The notes under the pieces were generated by a model, which did not search any database, was not told where the DNA came from, and saw only the letters and a program-made list of their open reading frames with translations. A stretch of 64,000 nt of DNA from Echria macrotheca (taxonomy: Eukaryota; Ascomycota; Sordariomycetes; Sordariales; Schizotheciaceae), in contig MU839827.1 of NCBI GenBank assembly GCA_030411725.1, positions 3,727,027 through 3,791,026 on the forward strand. Reading direction: 5' to 3'. This document shows positions 1 through 11,882 of this stretch, piece after piece. The translations under genes were made by a program, and so were the position numbers. Each line of letters starts with the position of its first letter. Position 1 is the stretch's first letter.

Positions 1-2152
1 CCCATGGCTTTTGGCCCTTCTCTTCCGCCGGGATTCCCGTACGGACAGCATGCTGCCAATGGGCCGACGCTTGGACAACCCATTCCTGACAACACTCTGA
101 AGGATATGCACAATACGAAGCCCACAGAGGCACGCGTTGAGCCTGGTCCAGCGCCTGACAAGCAGGATAAGGTCAGAGTCGCACCGCCGGAATTCTTTGA
201 CTACACCAAGCCATTCTTCTACAACGGCCAGTGCATCTATCCAGTACCTGCGGCAGCTGCCTTTCCGTCGGCCATGACTACGTCGATGGTTCCTATTTCA
301 ATGGTTGGCTTGCCTCCTGGAGCAGTGACGCAGGCTTCGACTCAAGTGCCGCAGGCGGGCTTGAACGGAGTACCAAACTCTGTGTCGAATACCCCTTTCC
401 CTGGTCCCGGGCAGAGCCTCGCTAGGCCCCCGTCCACGAACCATGTTGTCCCGGTAAACACGACCACACCGGCACAGCTAGCTGCTCCCATCTCATCAAT
501 CAAGCCAAGTGAGATTACGAGGAAGCAGATCCACTCGTTCAAGCAGTCTCTCAAATATCACGAGGACCAGCTGCAGTACAACCGTCATCAGATTGACGAG
601 AGGGACATGGAGAATAAGATCCAGATCCTCCGCAGCCATATCCAGCGATTCGAGACGACTCTAAAGACGCAGCTCGAGTATGAGGCTTCGGTCCTAGGCC
701 AGTCCCCCCAGCAAGACAAACAATCCGGTGCGTCGCCTCCTGAGGCGGCCAAAACCCAGCCAGCTCCTGCGGCGGCTGAAAACCGCGATCCGCACCAGAA
801 CCAGAATGTTCCCGCAGTCCAGATTCCTGTTAGCCACAATGGGGATACTGCTCATCGCAGAAGAGTGGCACGCATGAAGGGCGAAATTTTTGGTCCTCCG
901 GGAGATATGAGAGGATACCTGACTGATGCTGGTGCACGCGCTCTGAACAATTACCTGAACAGATTGCCGACGGATGCGGCTCTTGCTCCTGTTTTCACGC
1001 CTCGTGGCTATGATTCGTCCCTTGAAGGCAGCCAGAATTCAAGGAACTCCAAAGACGGTCCAGACGAGACGGAGCAACGACTGTTGGCAGCCGCTGGCTA
1101 GAAGCCACCGGTCCCATACAGCGACACGCAACGCTCTATCTCTCCAAGCTACACAGCGCCGCAACCCAGCGATACAACTGCAGGCTCCACAAAAGCTGTC
1201 AAGTCGAACAAGAGTCATGGGGACAAGGGACTCGGAGTGCCCTATCTTCTTGGAACTCTACCCAGAGGTGTCAACCCGCGCACGGCGACGGATCAGGACT
1301 ATGTGTACAACCGGCCCCTGACCGAGGAAGAACGACGGGCCCGTTTTCTGTACTGGGGCAAGGCACCCAAGTCTGCCGTTCGGGGACTGCCCAAGTACGA
1401 TGGCAAGCATTTCTACCCGCCCTCGCCAGCCAAGGGAGGCGACTCGGATGCTTCCCAGGAATCCTCTGTGGCGCAGAACTCCATAGTCCGATCTGATATG
1501 GAAGCCCGCCCCCGGGCTACCAAGGCTGACTTGGACCCGTTCCGCCCTATTACTCCGGTGCAGACGTTTGATCAGCCAAAGAGCGCGATGCCCCCGGCGG
1601 AGGATACTTATGTTGGTGTACGACGAGTCAATCCCTATGATCCCCGTGTTTTTGGCGCTTCAGAGGGCCTCCACATGGGATCTGAAGATAACGAGTCGAC
1701 CGTTGGTCGCAAAATTCGAGAGCCTAGTGCGGAGACCATGCCTGTTGGATTTCACGATCGCCGCCTGGATAATAAGTCTGGGTATGTCAAGCGTGGTAGG
1801 AACTTTTGAGTTTTTCCTGCTGACGTGATTTGACAGCGGCAAGATCTGGCCGACGATGATGAAGAAGGGTTCCACGAGCAGCGCCGTGTCTTCGACGACG
1901 GCTCAGGGGCACTTGCCACAATACTCGGGGCATGCTGCGGCGGCGTTGAGCCCGTCGGTCAAGGGTTTGCTTTCGCCTTCACACGACAACATGGCCACGG
2001 AGTTTTCGGACCCTATGCTTCTCAGTGGTGCTCCAGAGAGGCGTGGAGAGAACCTGGCACCACATGGGGTGGGTTCACTGGAAGACCAGTTCAAAAATTT
2101 GTCGGCGCGTGCACCGGAGCGGCACGACATGCCGACAGCGCTTCATCTTTGA
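1..2152 (+). CDS. conserved-looking hypothetical protein with one in-frame TAG (5' incomplete)
   Basis: I do not recognise the family. The frame is open from the window edge (first ATG at 4) to a TAG at 1099-1101, then stays open in the same frame to 1781. A 55-base intron (1782-1836, GTATGT donor, CTGAC branch, ACAG acceptor) leads to a last exon 1837-2152 ending in TGA. The upstream part has proline-rich sequence and a charged, probably coiled-coil segment at about residues 170-225 (DNA about 510-680). The part after the TAG is rich in conserved-looking aromatic and charged residues (YLLGTLPRGVNP, RARFLYWGKAP). No intron with usable borders and a length divisible by three removes the TAG. 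The likely readings are mRNA editing of UAG to UGG, stop readthrough, a recent nonsense mutation, or a base error. The true start may lie left of the window. Confidence 0.7.
1090..1112 (+). other. hairpin with in-frame UAG in its loop; candidate A-to-I editing site
   Basis: The arms at 1091-1098 and 1104-1111 pair at seven of eight positions (one C-C mismatch), and a G-U pair can extend the stem at 1090/1112. The five-base loop is TAGAA, so the adenosine of the UAG at position 1100 is unpaired and preceded by U. In Neurospora, Fusarium and Sordaria, A-to-I edited adenosines of sexual-stage mRNAs favour a 5' U and hairpin loops, and UAG to UGG stop-loss sites are well known. The hairpin is seen directly; editing is inferred. 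Confidence 0.5.
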
Positions 2153-3999
2153 AGGGGTTAAATTGTTATGGAGGTTCCAGACAGTATGATTTGAGTCGAT
2201 GTGATCGGCAGTTAATTGGAGGAGAGGATTATGTCTTCAGCCGCATGATAATTGTTGCTAGTTTCAGGCACGGGTGCCGCATCAGTTATAGATGGCTGTC
2301 GTTCGAGATTCTCGGCAGTATCTGCTAGGAAGGTCAGCTTACTATTAGACATGTAGAATAGCTCTCTAGCACCAAGAAAGGGTCATATGAGTTTAATATC
2401 TGGTGTTGGGGTGTGATGGTATGATGGGTGAAGTCTGAGACATCCCATATTATTTGAGAGTAACGAGTTTGGGGTGGAGGATTGAGGGTCCCTAAGCACA
2501 AATGGTTTGGAGGTCGAAGATGCATGTCGCTGGCGTGTATGATACTTGACATCTTGCGCGTGCATTGGAGGCCTGGTGATGCCTTGGTTTGGACACTCAT
2601 GCAAGTTTGGACACTCATCTTAGTCATTTACACGTTTCAGGGAACAGAACAGAACAGAAGCTGAAGTATGGCAGGCAGGGATTTCTCCAACATGGGATTC
2701 CAGTATCAGACGTATAACTATAGGCAGATCGACTTGGACATATCCCTTATGTCCATTCTCATCAAGATCTGGTAGGTAATAGCGATAGCGATGGAAGCAT
2801 GCGGTCTTTGGTCTTTTCTCTTGCTTTCTTGCTTCAAGAAAGACCTCTCGCCGCGAACTCAGTCGTCCATTTTGAAGGCAATGTTCGTTCTTGGTTCTGC
2901 TTGGATCGGTCGGGCAGCCAGCCTCAGATGGTCCTTCCTTGAGGCTTTTGGATCCCGGAGAGATGGATTCGCTAAGGTAAGGTACCTAGCAGAGTGAGTG
3001 GGTTGGAGATGGGTGGGAATGGTGTGGAGGTAAGGTGGTGGTGGGTGATGGGTTGTGTGATGGTGTGATGTTTTGAAGTTGTGAGGATTACAGGATTTGA
3101 GGATTTGAGGGATCTTTCTTGGGTAGGGTAGTGGGTCACAGACTGATGGTGGTGAAACTAGGTAGTCTAGACTGGTCTCGAGTGCTCTGGATTGTTTGTT
3201 TTACCTGTAGTGTGGTAATAGTCGGAGTTGTAGAAAATGGATAAGCGTTTATACATGACAGACAGGCTGTACTGGGTGGGGTTAATCTGCTTGGCTCGGA
3301 TGAGAGGCTTAATCTTCGGGAAGCACTGCACAGAATAGAATCTAGATGCCGCTGTGATGTTTGGGCTCATAAGGTATTTCCACAGCGTGTATGCCGTGCA
3401 CGCGTGTCAAACGCTCTGCTTGGTGAGGTGGACTGTCTACTGGAGCAAGTCTGTACATTGTATATTGCCTGATAATGCTGCTCTACCTTCTGTTCATATT
3501 TGAGGAGCCAGGGGGGGTTATGTATTTAGTTGATTTATTTCATATGGAGGGGGAAAGATGTGGGTTTTGTGTTGAGCGAGTCCCTTTTACGGGCTCCAAT
3601 GGTCGCCCAATTTGGATTTGGCCAAGTCAACGAGTTGTCCTTCCTCATCGCTCGACTGCTTGAACCCCGTTTCGTTCACACACAGACGGGAGGGAACATT
3701 ATGAATATCCAAGTCGAGACATCTCTTATTTACACACCGCCCGGCTAACTGAACCACAGCACTTGGATATATATATATATGCACGTTATGCTACAAACAG
3801 GCTCACTACAATAGCAGAAGCCCATAGTCCTGGCCAGCTATACCTACGGTCCTTCAAAGCAACACCCCAAACGCCAAACGCTAGTATCTACAGTGTATCA
3901 ACAAAAACCAATGCACCGAAACTCCAATGCCCCCTGTATACATGCCTACCCACCCACCAATTCACAACCCAGAACACCAACCGAAATTGAATAAAACAT
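2153..3999. other. intergenic, convergent 3' flanks
   Basis: This stretch lies between two converging genes. The only items seen are a short (AT)n tract near 3768-3780 and a small direct repeat of GGATTTGA near 3094-3108. The open frames here are short and do not look like protein. No RNA gene or mobile element was seen. Confidence 0.6.
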
Positions 4000-5955
4000 T
4001 CACTCAAGCCACCGATCCCAACTACTCCTAACCCCCCCCTCACTCCCCATCCCATCAGCATACCTCCTCTCCTTCTCCTCCCACTTTCGTCGTTCCACAA
4101 TCTTCCGACCCAAATACGCCCTCGCGAACCGCCACGCCTCGGTATCCGCCAAATTCCACGCCTCCACGGCCTCCCTTATCCTCTTCTCCTCCTCCTTTGT
4201 TCTTCTCTTCACGACATCACTCTTCCTCGCGCTAACCGCGCTGCTCTTCCTCGGATATATAACCTCCCTCGCAAGCTCGAGCAGGTCCGGCTCGGCGCGC
4301 AGCTCCTCGGGCATGGGGACCGGGCCGTCGGCCGGGTCGTGGTTGGGCGGGATTTCCGAGTTAGAACCGTCGGGGAGGGAGAAGCCAAAGTGCCAGTCTA
4401 TATCTTCTGGTAGCTCTCTCCGCTCGGCGAGGAGCCAGAGGGATGAGGTTGCGGTACTCCCGCTTTTTGGTGTTTTGTTATTGTCATCGGGAGACGAAGA
4501 AGAGGATAAAGAAGCGACGGCTTCCTTGAAGCGCAGGAGACGCGCGCCGGCTGCGATCCCGTTGGGGCAGATTTTCTGGGTGAGCGCCGTGATCCAGGCG
4601 TCCCGGTCGGATTCGCGGCGGATGTAGGACACGTCGATGTCCTCGCGCATGGCGTGCAGGGACGAGAGCGTGTACGGGTGTGGGACCGTGCCGATGGTGT
4701 ATATCGGCTTTTCGGTGGAGGTCGTGTTGGAGAGGTGTGCGGGGGTCGTGATGGGCATGAGACGAGACGGGTCGCACGGCGCGCAGTCGGGCTTGTTGGG
4801 CGGGCATGATTTGGGCAGCGGGGAGTCGTGGCACCGCGCCAGACGGGACGCTAGGTTCCACGCCGGCGCGATCATGTGTGTCGTGTGATGCGGCAGGGGT
4901 TTCACGACGGCGATTCCGCCGGCGAACAGATTCTGCCAGGTCAGCTGGAGGTGGCCGTTGATCAGCTTCAGCAGGTTGCGCAGGCCCGTGTGTCGCGTTG
5001 CCGGAGTCGAGATCTCGTCGGCTACGTCGGCGTATTTGGCTTTGAGGGTGGTTGTCGAGTAGAAGGCGAGCGACTGCGGCGCGTCGTCGACGGCGAACGG
5101 CGGCTTGTCCGGCTTGACTTTGTCGTTGTTCACGGCCGCCACGAGCGTCTTGACCACCTTGAGATGCGGCGAGGCCAGCGCGAGCTTGATGGCCGAAGCG
5201 ACATCCTCGCGCGGCCCGGCGAAGAGGCCATCCTCTAGATCCTTCCACCGCGTCAGCGCGGGGAACTCGCCGCGGCGCAGCGAGCGGAGCAGCGCGTCGT
5301 CGTAGGCGCCCATCGGAAACAGAAAACGGTGCGCAAGCAGGCCGCCGCCCATGTTCTCCCACGCCATGAAGCGCATGATATCCGCCCGCAGGTCCGCATC
5401 TATGTCTGTGAGGCGCTGCAGCTCGTCGTAGAGCGGGTTGATCTCGCCCTCGGCCGGGCTGAGGATGATGGGCTCGAACCCGGCGGCCCACCAGGCCTTG
5501 CGCCAGGCCAGCAGCAGCGCGCTCTCGGCATCTTTGACGGAGGTCGTCTTGTCGACCGTGCTGTCGTAGTAGCAGTAGATAGGCGGCCGCTTCGCGAGGA
5601 AGGGAAGCACGGAACGCGTCTCGTCGAGGGTCACGGACGAGCTGAAGGGCGTGGTCAGCCAGCGGTAGTGCGAGTACCAGGCCGACTCGCCGTCCGTGTC
5701 GTTGGTCTGCCGCGGCGGCGCGTGCACCGGCGCCTTGAACGGGTTGAGGTGCGTCATCCACGCCGGCGGCGTCTTGAGCGACTTGGGCATGGCGAACTGC
5801 GGGCTCGACAGCCGCGGGCCGGCCGGGATCGCGCTCGGGAGCGTGAAGACGAGGCTGAAGACGGCGAATATCGACATGCCCACCAGCAGCAGCGACAGCT
5901 GCCGCGCCCCCAGTCGCGGCACCGGCCGTCCAAAGAGGACGTGCTGCTTGGGCAT
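4000..5955 (-). CDS. glycosyltransferase-like type II Golgi membrane protein (putative)
   Basis: Single-exon gene of 651 codons. The chosen ATG (complement of 5953-5955) sits in a good fungal context (CACAATGCC). It is followed by a short basic tail and one hydrophobic segment at about residues 19-40, the layout of a type II Golgi or ER anchor. The luminal region holds a block around residues 125-260 with CYYDST, RFMAWENMGGG and FPMGAYDD. This resembles the acceptor and DXD neighbourhoods of GT32-like sugar transferases, but I could not identify the family firmly. The C-terminal part is charged and ends in a lysine/arginine-rich stretch. The frame stays open upstream to about 6402, but that extension has no ATG and reads like leader DNA. 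Function and substrate are unknown. Confidence 0.75.
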   Translation of the reverse strand: MPKQHVLFGRPVPRLGARQLSLLLVGMSIFAVFSLVFTLPSAIPAGPRLSSPQFAMPKSLKTPPAWMTHLNPFKAPVHAPPRQTNDTDGESAWYSHYRWLTTPFSSSVTLDETRSVLPFLAKRPPIYCYYDSTVDKTTSVKDAESALLLAWRKAWWAAGFEPIILSPAEGEINPLYDELQRLTDIDADLRADIMRFMAWENMGGGLLAHRFLFPMGAYDDALLRSLRRGEFPALTRWKDLEDGLFAGPREDVASAIKLALASPHLKVVKTLVAAVNNDKVKPDKPPFAVDDAPQSLAFYSTTTLKAKYADVADEISTPATRHTGLRNLLKLINGHLQLTWQNLFAGGIAVVKPLPHHTTHMIAPAWNLASRLARCHDSPLPKSCPPNKPDCAPCDPSRLMPITTPAHLSNTTSTEKPIYTIGTVPHPYTLSSLHAMREDIDVSYIRRESDRDAWITALTQKICPNGIAAGARLLRFKEAVASLSSSSSPDDNNKTPKSGSTATSSLWLLAERRELPEDIDWHFGFSLPDGSNSEIPPNHDPADGPVPMPEELRAEPDLLELAREVIYPRKSSAVSARKSDVVKRRTKEEEKRIREAVEAWNLADTEAWRFARAYLGRKIVERRKWEEKERRYADGMGSEGGVRSSWDRWLE

Positions 5956-6689
5956 TGTGCTCTCTCTCTCTGAGATCGAGGATCGGGTGGTGGAACGAAC
6001 GAACGACGTGGTGGTTTCTCGAAAAAAAAGTGTGTTCCGATTCGTCAATTGCGCTGAAGCAAATAAAACGATGGGGAAAAAAAGAGTGTGACTACCGATG
6101 ATGCATCGCCACGGCTCTGTACCAAACAGAATGATTAGAAAAAAACATCGACGTCTGCCTGCTGGCTTCTTTGCTTCTTGTGAATAAGGCGCCCCTTTTT
6201 TTTGCTGGTCGCGGTCATGGTTGGGATAGTGCTTATTATCCGTATGCCGTAAGAAGACGGGACACGAGGCTTGGCACCGACGTCGCTTGGCACTGGGGAG
6301 AGGCCGAGCTGAGCTGTGCCAAGACTTGGCCAAGCTTTTTGTTTCAGGAGGCGTTACAGTGCCAACGAGCCAATCGCAATACACTGTGTCCAGGAAACTC
6401 AATGATCAATTAGGAGAACTCACAGTCATGAACAACTTCCAACAAACCGCCCTGTAACCAAGTTCTCTCATATCCGTAAATATACAATACTCAAGGCGTC
6501 ATGGGTATCATGTCGCGAACTTGCTAGCTTATAAAAAATACAAGACCAGAAAAGAATTAAAAAAAAAAAAAAAAGAATGCAAGACGTTGACTCGTTTGGT
6601 CCTTTTTTGTCCGGATCCAATCCCATGCGTTTGACAACTCCCCCAAACCAAGAACCGCCATACAAATACAATCACCCCCAAAAACATGA
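5956..6689. other. intergenic: leader of the gene at 4000-5955 and 3' flank of abp2
   Basis: It contains a CT dinucleotide tract directly upstream of the start codon (about 5957-5975), typical of fungal 5' leaders. There is also a run of 16 A at 6559-6574, just beyond the abp2 stop. No gene seen. Confidence 0.55.
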
Positions 6690-8864
6690 CTACCTCCCCC
6701 GCATGCAGTCCATAACCCTCCTCCTCAACAGCTTCACCTCCTCATCCCGCCGCTGCATCGTCTCGGTAACCTCCCGATACATCCTCTTCCACTTCTCCGT
6801 CTCATCCCCATCATCTCCTCCCGCATCCGCCGGCGGCCGCCGATTCTTCCACTTCTCATGCAGCACCGTCTCCTCCATCGAATAATCACCCGTGATATCC
6901 CCATACCGCAGCTGCCACTGACACAGGTACCGATTCCGGTCCGGCTCCACCGATTCCAGTCTCGTCACCCGCAGCCCGCCCTTGGGCATCAACATGCTCC
7001 CGCCCGTCAGCGCCGACAGGTTGATCAGGAAACCCTCCTTGGAGGCGGCCGTGCGCATCAGGTTCTCCACCACCGTCTGCGCGAGACCCCAGGCCTCGTC
7101 GACGCCGCACGCCGGGATGCGCTCGCCCTTGGTGTTGAGCCATGTGCCTAACAAAATCTCGTTGATGAACATGTCCTCGACCTCGTCCATGTGCGTTCGG
7201 TCCGTCGAGTCCAGGAACGTTATTCCCTGCTGGGGCGATGCGTTGGGAACGGGCTGAGTGTGTTGGTGAAAGAGGCCTTCGACGCCATTCGCTGGTGGTT
7301 GCGCCATCTCCGGTGGGTGGTTGTGATGTGCACTCGACGTATCCGCGGCTGGGTTGCTTGTCGGCCCAAGAGGCGCTTGACCGTTCACCATGACGACTGG
7401 TGGTGGTGCTGTAGGAGGCGCCGTCAGTGGTAGAGGTGGCGTGGCCAGTCGGACTTCGCCTCCAACCCGAGCTGGTACTTGAAGAGACAGCCTACTCCGC
7501 TTGGCTGGCCGGGCTGGCGGTGCCTCTTGGATTGGAGATGGCTCGCTCGCGTTCTGAGGAGGTAGCGACGCCGGTGCTGGCGGCGGTGGTGGCGGGCCGA
7601 GAACGGTAGGTGGAGAAGGCTGTCGTGGGGCAGGACTAGGGGAAGGCGTGTTTGTGCCTTGTGGTATCTGTCTCTCTGGTGTCGGTGAGGGCAGTTTGAA
7701 AGTAGGAACTTCTGATATCGCCGGAAACGCAGAGAAAGGCCCCACACCGGCATCCCCAACTCGGTTGATGGGTGGCCTGCCCCGTGTCTTCCCGGTTGAG
7801 CTCGCGCCCCCGACCCGCCATGCAGATGACACGACCTTTGCACCGTGGCGTCTGCTGGTCGACCTCATCTTTGGTGGCGAGATGGCCGACTTTGGTTCCG
7901 TTGGGTCTCCCCAGAATGCGTTTCGCGTAATGGGCGTGATGGCCGACTGAGGATGTGGATATGCCGTCAGGGGAGTCTGAGCTACGTCGTTATTCACCCA
8001 CGGCGAGCTCGACTGCTGTAGCGACGACGTGCCGAGCCGTGCCGAGTCAGGGGGAGGCGGAAAGAGAAAGACGCTTCCTCTCCCAAGCCCTTCAGGATGG
8101 GCCGTCCAGGGCTCGTTGATGTCGGGCCGGGCGCTCGGAGGGAACTCGTCTTGTAAGGGCGATGGCCGCTGAGACGGCGCCCTGGGCGTGTCGTCGTCAT
8201 CTAGTTTCCTCCTGCCCTTGCGCGGCTTGATTTGCGGCAACAGAGCCCGAAGGGCCATATCGTCCTCGGGCGCGACACCGTCTCGCCCCGTCTCGGCGAT
8301 GGGTGTCGTCTCGGACGGGATCTCCGTCCAATAAGGGTGCTCCCGATCCATCAGGTACTCAAAAAAGGCATCTACATGCATCGAATGCATCCATCGCTGG
8401 GACATTTTAATAAGTCATCGCGTCATAAACTCCTGGTAGGATCATACCTTGAGGCGCACAGCGTATTGCTGGATCTTCTGCGAACTCTGGCCCTTCTCCT
8501 GGTCCGGCGGCTCGACGCCAAGCTTTAGAGCCAGTTCGGCCCATGTTTTGAGCTCCTTGGTCTCGAGCTGTTTGATGAGCTCAAAGAGGGTGTAGGTGCT
8601 GAAGACCTTTCCGCCACTTTTAGGGGGCGTGCGAAAAGCTTCGCGGAGGGCACCCGTCATGGTGTCGAGGGGAACAGCCGGATTGCAGTGGAAAATAAAG
8701 TCAACAAAGGCGTCCTCGATCGAGTCGTTAGTGACGTTTCTGTCGGGTAGCGATGGTCGCATGGCTGGGGAACGTGCCGGCCCGGGTTCGATCCTGGTGG
8801 GAGATGCGGTGAAGACCGGCGGGGGAGGTTGTTGCATGGTTGCGGCCGCCATGGTGATGGTCAT
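6690..8864 (-). CDS. abp2: ARS-binding protein 2 (Abp2 family)
   Basis: Two exons: 8864-8448 and 8396-6690, with a 51-base intron (8447-8397, GTATGA...CAG), giving 707 residues. Residues about 47-165 form the Abp2 core, starting DSIEDAFVDFIFHCNP and reading across the splice as RLK/RWMHSMHVDAFFEYLM. The join restores a continuous conserved helix-rich domain, which supports the intron. The rest is disordered and rich in proline and serine. A second conserved-looking block near the C-terminus (about residues 520-600) contains EILLGTWLNT and CQWQLRYGDITG. In fission yeast, Abp2 binds AT-rich replication origin DNA; the mould members are nuclear and little studied. The first of several nearby ATGs was used as start; MAAATMQQ five codons later is possible. 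Confidence 0.85.
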
Positions 8865-10205
8865 GACTGCTTTCAGATGAGAGAGAGACGGTTATGAGGG
8901 AATGCCACCTCTCGACGCCAGTTTCGAGCGCGCAGCCCGGATCTTCATTGCCAATCCTGTCGGCGTGCGTATCACTGGAGAAGGCCGACCCTGCTAGTCC
9001 GCGCGAATTTCGAAAGATGTTTTGAGGGAAGGTGCGTGTTCGTTTGGTGAGATGTTGATGAGAGCAACCAAAGCGGTACCTGCGATTGTACAAGTACTTG
9101 TTGACCCCTCGTTGTCGGCGGGATTTTGACCTTCTGTTCAGCTTCCAGGAGACGTCGCAATCCGATCAAATCGTCTCATAACACTCGCGCGGCGCATATG
9201 TCTCAACAGCAATCGAGGACGGCATGAGAGCAGAAACGGATGACTCCAGCGGCAGCCATGATGCCCCCAACGGTGCTCTTTTGATGTTCCAGGCCTTGCC
9301 GTGTCCAGCCTCCTGGAGAAGTCTTCTGCCGTCTCGCGGCAGGATTGCCAAAAATAGCCCACGCCAAGCAGACCGTGTGTCGCCTGTCCATACTGTGCAA
9401 TGTACTGTACTAGTTTGCTGGCTTGAAGTTCATGAGCCTGCTACACTTGGATTACTATGGTAAGTTGGATTCCATATAGACCTAAATCGATATTTGACAG
9501 GAGACATGCCTCCACAAGAGCTGCCTTTTTGACATGGCGGACCCAAGGAGGGACACGGTTGAGATCGGATGGATTTTGCGGGGGCGGGCAGCGGGACCTG
9601 ACTCGAGACCAAAAAGCTGGGGGCGCTGCACGGGTGCAGACGAGAACCTTCACAGTTGGGCACTTGAAACACCGAACAAAGTGTCCAAATGCAAAAGGAC
9701 GGTCAACTAACCGTACCAATACAACGATGCAAGAGTGGATATCCCAAAATGAAACGGACCTATCCTCAATGCACTCCATCTGTCCGGATCTGGCTGGAGC
9801 CACAGCAGAGACCGACAAGTCTTCACATGATTTCCCACATTACCGCAAACAACCGCAGCGCGCCGAGCAAAAGCCAGTGTGACGTCTGCCGTGCCCCTCG
9901 ATTTGTTTTATCGGACCTCGGCAGAACAGACCGGCGCGCGAATTCGATCATCACCTGCACACCAGTCTAGTGTAGCTGCTGTATATACTTCTTTAATACA
10001 TGGACGCAATGGCGCCAACTTTACTTCCGTCTTAACATTTGCCTCTGCTGTCCATCCCGACAAACATCACTCCCTTTTGTCTCTCCCGTCACTGAGTGGC
10101 ATGTCCCGGTTTCCTCCTCCCTCTTATAGATAACCACTCAGATCCCGAACCCCACCATCGTCATCACCGACGACTTATAAACCGAACCAAACCAAACCAC
10201 CAAAA
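8865..10205. other. intergenic, divergent promoters of abp2 and the PMP47-type carrier
   Basis: This 1.3 kb stretch separates two diverging starts. A TTATAAA element lies about 30 bases upstream of the carrier ATG, followed by a C/A-rich leader with repeated CCAAA. Short open frames in the middle lack recognisable protein. Confidence 0.55.
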
Positions 10206-11238
10206 ATGGCCGAATCCAAGCCCGTAATACCCCAAAACGACAACGTCGCCCACGCCCTCGCCGGCGCCGGCGGCGGAGTTTTGTCAATGGCCCTCACCTA
10301 CCCGCTGATCACGCTCTCGACCCGGGCCCAGGTCGAATCGCGCCGGGCCGAGACGGCCTTCCTCGCCGCGGTCAAGAAGATCGTGGCGCGCGAGGGCGTC
10401 GCCGGTTTATACTCGGGCCTGTCGTCGGCCCTCTTCGGCATCAGCGTGACCAATTTTGTCTACTACTACTGGTACGAGTGGACGCGGGCCTTCTTCGAGG
10501 CCGCCGCCGTCCGCGCCGGCCGCGCCTCCAAGAAGCTGACGACGGTGGAGAGCATGATGGCCGGCGCCATTGCGGGGTCCGCGACGGTGATCCTGACCAA
10601 TCCGATCTGGGTCATCAACACGCGCGTGACGACGCGCAAGGCCGAGGCCGAGGCTTCGGAGACCCTTCTTCCGGGTGGTGAGAAGAAGAAAACCGATAGC
10701 CGGCCGCCATCGACGATCGGCACCCTCCTCGCGCTCCTCCGCACCGAGGGCCCCCAGGCCCTCTTCGCCGGCGTCGTGCCCGCCCTCGTGCTCGTCATCA
10801 ACCCGATCCTGCAGTATACCCTCTTCGAGCAGATGAAGAACGCGGTGGAGAAGAAGCGGCGCGTCACGCCCACGGTTGCCTTTTTCCTCGGCGCGCTGGG
10901 CAAGCTGTTTGCGACGTCGGTTACGTATCCGTACATCACGGTCAAGAGCCAGATGCATGTTGCCGGCAGGGGTGGTGACAGAAAAGAGGGCATGATGGAG
11001 GCCATCAGGAGGGTTGTCAAGGAGGAGGGGTATGGTGGGTTGTATAAGGGTACGAATCCTAAAAAAAAAAATCCCAGAAAAAAAAAGAAAATTGATGCTG
11101 ACAAGAAATCAAGGTATTGGCCCCAAGGTCACGCAGAGCGTCATCACGGCTGCCTTCCTCTTCGCCTTCAAGGATGTCCTTTACGAGCAGACGGTTCGCC
11201 TGCGCAGTTCCGTGGCCAAGAAGGCGCTGAAGGCTTGA
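10206..11238 (+). CDS. PMP47: peroxisomal adenine nucleotide carrier, PMP47/ANT1 type
   Basis: Two exons, 10206-11049 and 11114-11238, with a 64-base intron (GTACGA, CTGAC branch, CAAG acceptor); 322 residues, as usual for the family. Three mitochondrial-carrier repeats are visible, each opening with a P-x-x-x-x-x-[RKQ] signature: YPLITLSTR, NPIWVINTR and YPYITVKSQ. The lack of the acidic residue normal in mitochondrial carriers, and the FVYYYWYEW segment, point to the peroxisomal PMP47 branch. That branch exchanges ATP for AMP across the peroxisomal membrane to feed fatty acyl-CoA synthesis inside. The splice joins GLYKG to IGPKVTQSVITAAF, rebuilding the last transmembrane helix. Substrate is assigned by family only. 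Confidence 0.88.
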
Positions 11239-11882
11239 GATGGGAGACAATACTTGCTCGAATACGCAGGTCTAGAAGGACCCAGACGAGATATCTGAGG
11301 TCTACCATCACGCAAAATATAGTTAAATGCTCTGAGGAACACGGGATATGTAAGTTAGGAGAGGCTTGGCAATAGAACTTATAACCGTCAGGTAAAGACA
11401 CGGCGACGGGGAAGAAGAAACAGGAAGAGGAACCAGTGTGCAACGACTGTTGTAAACCCTTGTAACCACACACCCATGTACATAAACAAGCACTGGCCGG
11501 AGTGGCAGAGATACAGAGATGCAACGTCAGCATAGTCTAGAGTTAGGGGTTCTACAAATGAATCCCATCCTACCACGCAACAACAGTGACCAATACAAGC
11601 CCTAGACTTGATGTTGATATGACGGTTGAACAGACATGCCCGGCCACTGGTTTCTTGCGCTGAAATGGAGTCACAGGATACTACTACTCATTGATGGTTG
11701 ATAAGGAACACTACCTCACCCTTAACCTCCTGTTTACCGACGCTATGCAACCTGCCATATGTGTCTTTCTCCAAGGAAAATACCTCCCGACACCGCACCT
11801 CTTAGGTTGTGGCCCATCACGGATTAAGGGAACCACACAGGCGAACGGTTTTCTCCCGAGAACTGCCAAAAGTGTGCGGTGT
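11239..11882. other. intergenic, convergent 3' flanks
   Basis: Non-coding stretch between the stops of the carrier and mak10. Nothing beyond ordinary 3' flanking sequence was seen. Confidence 0.55.

Noticed and set aside
991..1101. Intron removing the TAG at 1099-1101
   Set aside because: The only in-frame candidates use GTTTTC or GTCCCT donors without a branch site, or are just 39 bases long; none resembles the other introns of the window.
5329..5973. 214-codon plus-strand frame
   Set aside because: It is antisense to the glycosyltransferase-like gene and arginine-rich from GC-rich codon complement.
8780..8800. B-box-like GGGTTCGATCC
   Set aside because: It is inside the abp2 coding sequence and has no A-box, acceptor stem or terminator.
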